Assembly (NCBI RefSeq): GCF_965215815.1
Contig: NZ_CBDCEO010000012.1
Location: 682,001-746,000, forward strand
Reading direction: 5' to 3'
Source of the DNA: Poriferisodalis sp965215815
Lineage (GTDB): Bacteria; Actinomycetota; Acidimicrobiia; Acidimicrobiales; Poriferisodalaceae
DNA length: 64,000 bases
In this document: positions 48,142-55,929 of the stretch, piece after piece
How positions within the stretch are numbered: the first letter of the stretch is position 1
How the letters are laid out: each line of letters begins with the position of its first letter
The notes under the pieces: model-generated
What the model saw: the letters and a program-made list of their open reading frames with translations, nothing else
What the model was told of the DNA's origin: nothing
The model's database searches: none
Program-made: the position numbers and the translations under genes

Positions 48142-48858
48142 TCAGCCGGCGGCCTGGGACTCGAAACCGACTTCGGTGCCGCGGTTGATGCTGACCCAGT
48201 CGCGCGCTTCGAGGTACGGCTTGAACGTCTCGTAGATGGCGCGCTCGTCATCTTCCATCTTGGGTCGCTGTACCTCGTAGAGGCGCGGGAACTCCAGCCA
48301 GCCCACGACGAGGTCCCACATTCGCAGCGCGGCGTCGCCGGTCGGCGGCTCGAGCAGCACCGGCCCGAAGATGGCCTGGTCATCGAAGAACAGCGTCGGC
48401 ACACCGAATCCGCCGGAATCGACGACACGCCGGTGCTCCGCCTTGATCTCGTCGTGTGTTGTCTCGTCGGCGATCGAGACATCCACGATGTCGGGATCGG
48501 CGCCAATCTGCTCAAGCAAGTGACGGGCGACGTCAGGGTTGTGGGGGCGGTTGCCGTCGACGTGCAGGGCCCGTCCAGACGCTGCGTACCACTTGTCGAG
48601 CAGATCCATGGAATCGCGCCGAAGGATCGCTCCGATGCGCATCATCGACCAGCCGTAGCTCCAGTCGCGCTCCCACGGGTGCTTCTTGCCCTCGCGCAAG
48701 TTCACCTCTTCGAGGCTGAAGAACTTCCAGTTCACCTGCAGGCCGAGTCGGTCGCGAACATCCCTCATCCACAGCGACGTCTGATACGCCCACGGGCACA
48801 TCACGTCGAAATGGAAGTCCACTTCGGTCGGGCCGGTGTAGTTGTCTGCATTAATCAT
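48142..48858 (-). CDS. DsbA-family thioredoxin-fold oxidoreductase
   Basis: The ATG at 48858 gives 238 residues with the active-site region FDVMCPWAYQTSLWMRD near residue 18. The motif keeps only the first Cys (CPWA), as in glutathione/mycothiol-dependent DsbA relatives such as the HCCA isomerase group. The helical insertion and the conserved GGFGVPTLFFDD (cis-Pro loop, near 150) fit this family. No signal peptide is visible, so it is cytoplasmic. It follows the amidohydrolase gene by 17 bases on the same strand and is probably cotranscribed. The substrate is unknown; a mycothiol-linked reaction would suit an actinobacterium. Confidence 0.8.
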   Translation of the reverse strand: MINADNYTGPTEVDFHFDVMCPWAYQTSLWMRDVRDRLGLQVNWKFFSLEEVNLREGKKHPWERDWSYGWSMMRIGAILRRDSMDLLDKWYAASGRALHVDGNRPHNPDVARHLLEQIGADPDIVDVSIADETTHDEIKAEHRRVVDSGGFGVPTLFFDDQAIFGPVLLEPPTGDAALRMWDLVVGWLEFPRLYEVQRPKMEDDERAIYETFKPYLEARDWVSINRGTEVGFESQAAG

Positions 48859-48875
48859 GCCCTTGAGGTTTCCTT

Positions 48876-50612
48876 TCAGCCGCGGCCGTGGCGCAGCAAT
48901 CGGCCTGGGGTGGCACCGGTGCAATCGCCGGAGGTGAACGTGACCTCGCCGTTGACGATGATCTGGTCGTATCCCTTGGCCCGCTGGATCCGGCGCCATT
49001 CGCCGCCCGGCAGGTCGTGCTCGACGTTGCCGATCCAGGGCGGGTCGATCTCGAGCTCTTCCATGTCGTAGACCACAACATCGGCGGCGGCGCCCTCGCG
49101 CAAGGTGCCTCGGTCCTTGAAGCCGGCAGCGTGGGCTGCGAGCGCCGACAGGCGGTAGTGGGCCTCTTCAAGCGTCACGGTGCCCTCGTCACGAACCAGC
49201 CACGTGAGGAAGTCGGTGGTGTAGGAGCCTCCGCTGAAGAACTTGGTGTGAGCGCCGCCGTCGGAAACGCCGGGAATGGCGTACGGCGACTGCATCATCT
49301 CGCCCATGAACTCGGCATTCGAGCCCTTGTCGGGGCCGAGGAACTCCACGTTGAGATCACCTTGGAGCGACAGGTCCAGCATCACCTCGATGGGATGCTT
49401 GCCCTGCTCTTCGGCCAGATCGCCCACTGAGCGGCCCACGTACTGCTGCAGGTCGGCTTGACGATTCACGCCCTGGATCACGAGGCCCTTGGGGTTGCCG
49501 CCAACGCCGGCCTGGATGACCTGCAACCGCCGGTCGGCCTCTGCGGCTTCGGCGACGAGCGCCGTGCGCAGTTCCGGATCACTCATCTTGGCGATCTTGT
49601 CCTCCTTGGTACCCGTGGTGACCGCACGCCAAGCGGGGGAGGCGTCGTAGAGGTTCCAGTGCTCGAGCGTGAAGGCGAAGCCTGCGCGACCGGTCCCGCA
49701 CTGCGCGTAGATCGGCAGCTCGGCAGACCAGCACCCCTCGATCCAGCGCAATGGGCGGCGGTGTACTTCAGGGTCCTTGCGGGCAGGCGCCACCACGTTG
49801 TGCAGGATGGGCCGCTGCGCTGTCGCTGCGAGGACCTCGAGGAACTTGATGTCGGCCCGGATGTCGCCGGTGCCCTGGGTGATCTGGATGAAGCCCTCGT
49901 CGCGTTCGGCCAGCACTCGCGCCAGGTTCAAGATGTCCTCGTCACTCATGATGTCGGTGACCATGGGGGAGCCGTCGAAGTCGGCCTGCACGCTGTCGGG
50001 ACCGAGACGCTGAATGGAGAAGCCGCACAGCCCGGCGTCCATGCCTTCGTGCAGCAAGCGCGCCATCTCCTTGCGCTCTGCCTCCGAGGCCGGCTCACCT
50101 GCCTTGGCCTTCTCGAGTCCCATCACGTAGGTCATGAGCGAGGCCGTCGGCATGTACTGGATGACGTTGACGCCCTTGGGTGCCCGCTCGAGCGAATCGA
50201 GATACTCCGGAATGGTCTCCCAGTCCCAGTTCATTCCCAGCCGCATGGATTCATACGGGATCGCCTCGGTGCGTGTCATGGTCAGCATGGAGCGGTCACG
50301 GAATTCCGGCTTCACCGGCGCAAAGCCGAAACCGCAGTTGCCCAGCACTACCGACGTCACACCGTGGTAGCCCGAGATCGTGCACCACGGATCCCAGCGA
50401 ATCTGGGCGTCGTAGTGCGTGTGCAGATCGACGAATCCCGGGGCGACGATCTTCCCCGTGGCGTCGATCACCCGCTCCGCAGTGCCTCGGGGGCGACCGC
50501 CGAGCTGGGCCACCTTGCCGTCTTTGATCCAAACGTCGCCCTTGTAGCGCGGCACTCGCGTGCCATCGACGATCGTGCCGCCCTTGATGTGAATGTCGTA
50601 TTCGCTGCTCAT
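48876..50612 (-). CDS. N-acyl-D-amino-acid deacylase-type amidohydrolase
   Basis: From the ATG at 50612 the protein is 578 residues. It starts YDIHIKGGTIVDGT, the usual beginning of urease-superfamily amidohydrolases. The metal motif GFVDLHTHYDAQIRWDP lies near residue 60, GVTSVVLGNCGFGFAPV near 85 (the Cys conserved in D-aminoacylases), and the later SDGGAHTKFF provides the catalytic Asp. The C-terminus KGYDQIIVNGEVTF closes the beta-sandwich domain. Members hydrolyse N-acyl-D-amino acids, dihydropyrimidine-like rings or related amides. The exact substrate is not predictable. It is the first gene of a two-gene unit with the DsbA-like protein. Confidence 0.82.
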   Translation of the reverse strand: MSSEYDIHIKGGTIVDGTRVPRYKGDVWIKDGKVAQLGGRPRGTAERVIDATGKIVAPGFVDLHTHYDAQIRWDPWCTISGYHGVTSVVLGNCGFGFAPVKPEFRDRSMLTMTRTEAIPYESMRLGMNWDWETIPEYLDSLERAPKGVNVIQYMPTASLMTYVMGLEKAKAGEPASEAERKEMARLLHEGMDAGLCGFSIQRLGPDSVQADFDGSPMVTDIMSDEDILNLARVLAERDEGFIQITQGTGDIRADIKFLEVLAATAQRPILHNVVAPARKDPEVHRRPLRWIEGCWSAELPIYAQCGTGRAGFAFTLEHWNLYDASPAWRAVTTGTKEDKIAKMSDPELRTALVAEAAEADRRLQVIQAGVGGNPKGLVIQGVNRQADLQQYVGRSVGDLAEEQGKHPIEVMLDLSLQGDLNVEFLGPDKGSNAEFMGEMMQSPYAIPGVSDGGAHTKFFSGGSYTTDFLTWLVRDEGTVTLEEAHYRLSALAAHAAGFKDRGTLREGAAADVVVYDMEELEIDPPWIGNVEHDLPGGEWRRIQRAKGYDQIIVNGEVTFTSGDCTGATPGRLLRHGRG

Positions 50613-50775
50613 TGCGCGCCCCCGCGTCATCCGAAATGGCCACAGGCGCGCAGACACCGCACCAGAGCCGCATCTTCAAGGTAGTCGCGCACTGAGATGC
50701 TCGCCCGAGCAATGCCAACCAGTTGCCTCCTGCGCCCCATAGCCTCCGGCCCGTTTGGCAACAGCGGAGTGGTGC

Positions 50776-51621
50776 ATGCGGCGTACTGGCCAAAGGAGAG
50801 ACGTTCCAGCCAATTCCTTGGCGACCTCAGCGGTCTGCCTGGTCGTCCTCGTCGTATTGCTGGCGCTGAGTCTTGGCGCCACCAGGGGAGCCGAGGGTTC
50901 GCCGACAGCGCCGCAGCCTTACACCCAACAGCCGACGCTCCATCCCAGGGCTGATTCCGTCAAGGCCACCAGCACTGCCCTGACCGAACCTCCGGTCATC
51001 TTCGACAACTCCGGAACAGAGCTCGCCCGTCGAACCGGCGTCCAGGGCAATGCGGTTGGAGAACACCCGAACCTGCACCCGTCGCCGATCGTCATCTCCC
51101 ATGTCGTTGTTGAACCCGCACAAGAGTTTCGCCGCACCGTCGCTCCTGGCGTTCCTCTCGAATGCGATCGCTACCGACCCTTGGTGGCCGACACCGGGGA
51201 CTGGGATCCCGATGTCGTTCTCGCCTTGATCTGGCGGGAATCGCTCTGCAATGAACGCGCCGTGTCGCCGACCAACGACTGGGGGCTACTTCAACTCAAC
51301 GCAACTTGTTGGGCCGGCAAGGGCATCGATGGACTGCCGCGCATCGGAGGTCTGCCCGATGGAATCGACCCGCCCGAACTCCAGTGCGATGGCACCACTG
51401 ATGCGACACCCACCGCGCAATGGTGCTTCCACGCCAAGGAGGAAGCCATTGACACCGGCCGCCGACCGCCGTCACCCTGCGATGCCTGGCTCGACCCTGC
51501 GACAAACCTCGAAACCGCATATGAGATCTGGCGCCTCAGCGGATGGCAACCGTGGTGTTTCGACGACATCAGCAAAGCCACGCATGCATGCCAAGCCGCG
51601 GCTGGTGCTCCCAGTGTCTAG
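50776..51621 (+). CDS. Exported lysozyme-like (SLT-type) protein
   Basis: The ATG at 50776 has GGAG six bases upstream and gives 281 residues. A hydrophobic segment at about residues 14-33 (SAVCLVVLVVLLALSLG) is a signal peptide or anchor, followed by a Pro/Thr-rich spacer. The C-terminal domain contains WDPDVVLALIWRESLCNERA and WGLLQLNATCW, the Glu-Ser and Gly-Leu-x-Gln motifs of lytic transglycosylase/goose-type lysozyme folds. Several Cys residues (for instance around CDGTTD and QWCFHAKEEA) may form disulfides outside the cell. It could trim cell-wall peptidoglycan. No partner genes are adjacent. Confidence 0.65.
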   Translation: MRRTGQRRDVPANSLATSAVCLVVLVVLLALSLGATRGAEGSPTAPQPYTQQPTLHPRADSVKATSTALTEPPVIFDNSGTELARRTGVQGNAVGEHPNLHPSPIVISHVVVEPAQEFRRTVAPGVPLECDRYRPLVADTGDWDPDVVLALIWRESLCNERAVSPTNDWGLLQLNATCWAGKGIDGLPRIGGLPDGIDPPELQCDGTTDATPTAQWCFHAKEEAIDTGRRPPSPCDAWLDPATNLETAYEIWRLSGWQPWCFDDISKATHACQAAAGAPSV

Positions 51622-51904
51622 CTGACAGGGCACTAGCTGCCGCATTCACACTGGCGGCTTCTTTGGACAGCTGTCGCACACCTGCGCTCGTCGGGGGATT
51701 TCCTCGTTGGAACGGCCGTGGGAGGCAAAAAGCCTCAACTTGACATAATGTCTATTATCGGCGTGCCTGACACAACAGCAGGTTGCTGAAACAGTGACCA
51801 TGACGTGTGTTCATGAACCAAGTGCTGGCCGCATTGCACCGTGTCATGGATGCTGCCCCGGCAGATGACCTCGTCGCGTTCACCTGCCGTCGAAACCGAT
51901 TGGC
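51622..51904. other. Intergenic region with short palindromes, no gene seen
   Basis: Between the lysozyme-like gene and the vapBC operator I see no coding sequence. Two structures stand out: a hairpin GAGGC-AAAAA-GCCTC (51722-51736) and an AT-rich palindrome GACAT-A-ATGTC (51742-51752) that overlaps ATAAT-GTCT-ATTAT. The first could be a terminator for the upstream gene and the second an operator of a lost gene. Confidence 0.4.
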
Positions 51905-51935
51905 GTATATCTAACTACTTACGATATAGATATAC
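51905..51935. promoter_or_regulatory. Candidate vapBC operator, perfect 9-13-9 inverted repeat
   Basis: GTATATCTA (51905-51913) and TAGATATAC (51927-51935) are perfect reverse complements, eight bases before the GTG of the antitoxin gene. The AT-rich region would overlap the promoter, as expected for VapB autoregulation. Confidence 0.55.
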
Positions 51936-51943
51936 TCCGGCGT

Positions 51944-52150
51944 GTGACCAAACGGTTGATCGACATCGACGACGCGCTTCTTGCAGAGACCCGGCGAGTT
52001 ACGGGTGCCGCCACCATGAAAGCAGCCGTCAACGCCGCACTGCGGCACCTTGTCGAGAGCGATCTGCGCCTGCAGCACGTGCGTCGACTCTCAGATCTTG
52101 CGGGCACAGACATTGCTGACGACGAGGTCATGACAGCTGCATGGCGCTGA
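51944..52150 (+). CDS. vapB: VapB-type antitoxin
   Basis: The GTG start gives 68 residues with the pattern MTKRLIDIDDALLAETRRVTG and AAVNAALRHLVE, a ribbon-helix-helix antitoxin of the VapB/DUF2191 type. The C-terminal part (LRLQHVRRLSDLAGTDIADDE) wraps the toxin in known complexes. The end overlaps the vapC start by ten bases, so the pair is translationally coupled. It likely represses its own promoter through the 51905-51935 repeat. Confidence 0.85.
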   Translation: MTKRLIDIDDALLAETRRVTGAATMKAAVNAALRHLVESDLRLQHVRRLSDLAGTDIADDEVMTAAWR

Positions 52151-52776
52151 ATCCGCAGTTCATCGCCGACAAGAGCGCCCTGGCACGGCTCCACCATGCT
52201 GAGGTAGCCGAGCTTCTTGCGCCGCTGATCGTGGAGGGCCGGGTTGCCACGTGCCCGATTGTCGACCTCGAGATGCTCTACAGCGCCCGCTCACTCGCTG
52301 ACTACGAAGCGATTCTGGCCGAGCGCCGTGCGATGCCGTCGGTGCCCATCAACGAGGCCGTCACTTCCCGAGCAATGGAAGTCCAGCACCAACTCGCACG
52401 CCGCGGCCACCATCGGCTCGCGCTTCCCGACCTGCTCATCGCAGCAGCAGCCGAGCTCAACGACCTAACCCTTATCCACTACGACGCCGACTACGACCGA
52501 ATCGCCGAAATCACTGGCCAGCCGACGGACTGGGTCGCTCCCCGCGGTTCGCTCTGGGCGACAACAGCGCTCACGAATCCCGGCAGCGGTCCGCAGGTAC
52601 GCTGGGCGTATGGCCGCACAGGCCCCAAGTGTTCCAAGCATCGATGCCGCCCGGCGCGCTGCCGCCGAGCTTGCCACTGCGGGTGTGGGCCGAGTTCTGC
52701 TGTTCGGATCACTCGCACGAGGCGATCGACACGCACGCGACATCGACCTGGTGGCTATATACGACGATCTCGGTGA
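52141..52776 (+). CDS. vapC: VapC-type PIN toxin with aberrant C-terminal extension
   Basis: The protein starts MALNPQFIADKSALARL. The usual first catalytic Asp is in IADKSAL (residue 10), Glu in VDLEMLYSAR (near 44), and further acidic positions are in LPDLLIAAAAE and HYDADYDRIAE. The family normally ends at WVAPRGSL, here about residue 139. The frame then runs on for some 70 residues of Arg/Cys-rich sequence, overlapping the next gene by 167 bases in another frame. The natural stop codon has apparently been lost. The toxin may still fold, but the tail is not homologous to anything I recognise. Confidence 0.75.
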   Translation: MALNPQFIADKSALARLHHAEVAELLAPLIVEGRVATCPIVDLEMLYSARSLADYEAILAERRAMPSVPINEAVTSRAMEVQHQLARRGHHRLALPDLLIAAAAELNDLTLIHYDADYDRIAEITGQPTDWVAPRGSLWATTALTNPGSGPQVRWAYGRTGPKCSKHRCRPARCRRACHCGCGPSSAVRITRTRRSTRTRHRPGGYIRRSR

Positions 52777-53602
52777 CTACAGCGACCGCTGGAATCGCCG
52801 TTGCGAACTGATGCGCCGAGCCGAGGTCGCTGCGGGATGCCCGGTCGATCTGTTGGTCACGGACGCTCCCGAGTGGGCGGTTCGCACCACGCGCGTGCCT
52901 TGCTCGTTGGAAGCCCATATTGACACTTATGCCCTGCCGCTCACCGACAGCGAGACACACGCCGACATCGACTGGGACAAGGAGATCGGATTGCCCGACA
53001 ATGCCACCGCCGAGGTGCAAACACGCCACCGTGACATGACCGTCGCCGTGTCCAGGCTGACCGACGCTGCGCGGGTCGGCGACAACGAGCTCGACGCCAT
53101 CAGCGACGACGACACCGAGGCGTTCGTCTCGGCTGAGGAATGGCGCTTCGCCGGTGCCTGTTCCCAGGCGCACCTCGTCATCGAATGCGGCGCCAAGACC
53201 ATGATCGCCCTAGCTACCGACACCGTCCCGCCCCGCAGCCACAACATCGACACGCTCGTCGGTCTTCTGCCGGACGCTGAACGCAGTCTCTGGGCAGCGT
53301 TCACCGCCGACATCGACACCGCAGCGTTCCACCAGTGGCGCCAAGGCGGCACTTACACCGCGGATCTGCCGATCGACGGATTCGAGGTGGACTACCTGGC
53401 CACTGTTGCCAACGTCGCAATCAATGTGGCCGTCCACGTGACCCACCGCTGCGCCGCCGCCGGCATCGATACCACTCAAATCCACCTCAGCACACGCTGC
53501 GAGCGCCGCCTGCACACAGCACTCAAGGGACCCCTGCGAGTCGAAGCCGACCACCCCATCCGCCACCTCGAGACCATCAAAGACTCCCGTATCGACCCCT
53601 GA
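52610..53602 (+). CDS. Nucleotidyltransferase with C-terminal HEPN-like domain
   Basis: The ATG at 52610 gives 330 residues. The minimal nucleotidyltransferase fold is marked by VLLFGSLARGD and DIDLVAIYDD (residues about 28-55). A helical domain follows (about 170-230) with AHLVIECGAKTMIAL and PPRSHNIDTLVGLLPD, which resembles a HEPN domain fused in cis. MNT-HEPN systems are usually two-gene toxin-antitoxin modules in which the NTase AMPylates the HEPN RNase. A single-chain version could act as a self-controlled module. It overlaps the vapC tail. The remaining C-terminus has no assigned domain. The 170 bases to the convergent parE-like gene carry T-rich patches but no clear terminator. Confidence 0.7.
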   Translation: MAAQAPSVPSIDAARRAAAELATAGVGRVLLFGSLARGDRHARDIDLVAIYDDLGDYSDRWNRRCELMRRAEVAAGCPVDLLVTDAPEWAVRTTRVPCSLEAHIDTYALPLTDSETHADIDWDKEIGLPDNATAEVQTRHRDMTVAVSRLTDAARVGDNELDAISDDDTEAFVSAEEWRFAGACSQAHLVIECGAKTMIALATDTVPPRSHNIDTLVGLLPDAERSLWAAFTADIDTAAFHQWRQGGTYTADLPIDGFEVDYLATVANVAINVAVHVTHRCAAAGIDTTQIHLSTRCERRLHTALKGPLRVEADHPIRHLETIKDSRIDP

Positions 53603-53772
53603 TCGACCAATGTTCGGTAGTAGGCAACCGGCCTCAGCCGCTCCCGCGTGCATCTTTTTGCTTCGTTTAGTGTTTTTTGTTTTCTATGCAATTCGCCGGG
53701 GTCAACCGTTGGCGCGCAGCTGAAGCCTGCGCCCGCGGCTCCATTCGGGGAATGCTGCCCATTGATCTGGTG

Positions 53773-55929
53773 TCAGATGTCGAGTGCTTGGCCGTAGTTG
53801 CGGCTGTGCTCGATGATGAAGTCGCGTCGAGGTGCGACCTCGGCGCCCATCATGACGGTGAATGCTTGTTCGGCTTGTGCCAGGGCCGCTTTGGCGTCGC
53901 CGAGGCTGATCTTGCGAAGGACCCTGGTCTGCGGATTGAGCGTCGTCTCGAAGAGCTCGTCGTCGTCCATCTCGCCGAGGCCCTTGAACCGTGTGAGCCG
54001 GTACCTCCGGTTTGCTGCGTCAAGCTCCTCGACAAGCGCTGCCCGCTGTACTTCTGAGTAGACGAATTTCTTCTGCGTGCCGATGCTGAACGCATGCGTC
54101 GGCGGTTGCGCTGCGTACACCCTCCCAGCGGCCAGCAATGGTCGCATGTAGTGGTAGATGAGCGTCAGGACAAGGCATCGAATGTGGCTTCCGTCCACAT
54201 CTGCGTCGGCAAGCAGGATGAGGCGTTCATAGCGGCACACATCAAGGTCAAATTCCGCACCCGAGCCCGCACCGAGTGCCGTGAACAACGCCGTGGCCTC
54301 TGCGTTGTCAAGAACCGCCTTCAGAGTTCCCTTGCTGGCATTGACGACCTTGCCTCGCAACGGCAGCACCGCTTGCCACGCGCTGTCACGTGCCCGCTTT
54401 GCCGGGCCGGCGGCGGAATCGCCCTCCACGATCAGCAACTCGCCCTGCGGATGCAGCCGGCAGTCGGCCAGCTTGTCCGGGAGTCCGTTGTTGCCCAGTG
54501 ACGCCGCCTTGCGCCGCTGGTCGAGCGCCCGACGCGCCTCCACACGATTCACGACCGCACTGGCGAATTTGTCGATCAGCGCTCGCACATGGACCTTCTT
54601 CGAGCCCGCCGCGCTGCCGTCGAACCACGCACGCAACCCTTCCCGCACCACATTGGCCACGATCCGCTGCACCTGCGGAGTCCCCAGCTCACGCTTGGTC
54701 TGGCCCCGAAACTGGGGTTCGGGGAGGGTGGCCCGCACCACGGCCACAAGCCCCTCTTGCGCATCCTCTCGTTGTGCACGGGCATCGTCCCGTAGGCGCC
54801 GGAGCTTGCGCGGGTCGGCCTCGGTCAGCGCTGAGTTGACCGCTGTCGTGAGTGCTCGTTCGAACCCGGCGATGTGTGTGCCGCCCTCGGGTGTCGGGAT
54901 CGTGTTCACGAACCCGACAATGCGGCTGTCGTAGGCCTGCGTCCAGCGCATTGCCACCTCGACATCGCACTGGCGAGTGACGTCGGTGAGCTTGCCGTCC
55001 ACGGGAACCCGCTCGGTGAACTCCTCCGAGCCGGTCAGGCGGATGAGCCCGGTCACCGGCTCGTCATCGCCGCACAGCTTGTCGACGAAGTCGGCCAAAC
55101 CGCCCCCGGAGACAATCTGCTCGACGACCGGCGGATCCGCCCGACGGTCGGCCAGGGTGATCTTGACCTTGGGCACCAGGAAGCACACCTGTTCGATGCG
55201 TTCCCGCACCTCGTCGAAATCGACGGTCGCCGACGGGTCGAAGATTCCCCTGTCGGGCCAGTAGCGCACGCGAGTACCCGTGCGTCCAGCTGACACTCGT
55301 CCGATCCGCTTGAGCTTGTGCCCGGCGCGGAAACGGCCGGCGCTGTCGGTATGTCCGGCGATCCGATCCTTGAATTCCAGGCGATGCGTGGCGCCCCTGC
55401 GGTTCACGTCCACAACGAGCTCGCCCGACAGGGCGTTCACGACCGATGCTCCGACACCGTGCAGACCTCCCGAAGACCCGTACGCCCCATTGCCGAACTT
55501 CCCGCCGGCGTGCAACTCGGTGAACACCACCTCGAGGGCGGTGATGTTGTCGTGCTTGATGTCGACGGGGATCCCCCGGCCCCGGTCGACGACCTCATAG
55601 GAGCCATCGTCGTACAGCGTGATGTCGATGCTGCGACCGTGGCCGGCAGCCGCCTCGTCGACGGCGTTGTCGATGATCTCCCACAACAGGTGCGTCAGAC
55701 CTGACGAGCCGGTGCTGCCGATGTACATCCCAGGCCGCTTGCGCACCGCCTCGAGCCCTTCAAGCACTTCGATGGAGCTGGCGTCGTAGACAGCAGCGGC
55801 ACTCGAATCGGCAGTGCGCGCCCGGGGCTCGGACCTGGCATCGCGATCAGCTTCGTCTGCCATCGTGCGGGGCGTTCCTTTCGTCGCTGCGCGGGAGTCC
55901 GTGCCAACCGGTGTGGGGGCCACGGCCAT
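53773..55929 (-). CDS. Type IIA DNA topoisomerase subunit B (GyrB/ParE-like)
   Basis: The ATG at 55929 overlaps the upstream stop (TGATG) and gives 718 residues; an ATG at 55863 would remove a disordered N-terminus. GHKL ATPase motifs are WEIIDNAVDEAAAG, DRGRGIPVDIKH, LHAGGKFG and GGLHGVGASVVNALS. The Toprim domain shows LLIVEGDSAAGPAKRARD and LILLADADVDGSHIRCLVL, and the C-terminus has RFKGLGEMDDDELFETTL. The residues PLRGKVVNASKG differ from the usual gyrase PLRGKILNVE. Placement after an A subunit gene, and the sequence differences, suggest a second topoisomerase pair in addition to the normal gyrase. Confidence 0.9.
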   Translation of the reverse strand: MAVAPTPVGTDSRAATKGTPRTMADEADRDARSEPRARTADSSAAAVYDASSIEVLEGLEAVRKRPGMYIGSTGSSGLTHLLWEIIDNAVDEAAAGHGRSIDITLYDDGSYEVVDRGRGIPVDIKHDNITALEVVFTELHAGGKFGNGAYGSSGGLHGVGASVVNALSGELVVDVNRRGATHRLEFKDRIAGHTDSAGRFRAGHKLKRIGRVSAGRTGTRVRYWPDRGIFDPSATVDFDEVRERIEQVCFLVPKVKITLADRRADPPVVEQIVSGGGLADFVDKLCGDDEPVTGLIRLTGSEEFTERVPVDGKLTDVTRQCDVEVAMRWTQAYDSRIVGFVNTIPTPEGGTHIAGFERALTTAVNSALTEADPRKLRRLRDDARAQREDAQEGLVAVVRATLPEPQFRGQTKRELGTPQVQRIVANVVREGLRAWFDGSAAGSKKVHVRALIDKFASAVVNRVEARRALDQRRKAASLGNNGLPDKLADCRLHPQGELLIVEGDSAAGPAKRARDSAWQAVLPLRGKVVNASKGTLKAVLDNAEATALFTALGAGSGAEFDLDVCRYERLILLADADVDGSHIRCLVLTLIYHYMRPLLAAGRVYAAQPPTHAFSIGTQKKFVYSEVQRAALVEELDAANRRYRLTRFKGLGEMDDDELFETTLNPQTRVLRKISLGDAKAALAQAEQAFTVMMGAEVAPRRDFIIEHSRNYGQALDI

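Noticed and set aside
53603..53772. Intrinsic terminator between the convergent genes
   Set aside because: T-rich stretches are present near 53657-53692, but I could not find a stable GC stem directly before them.
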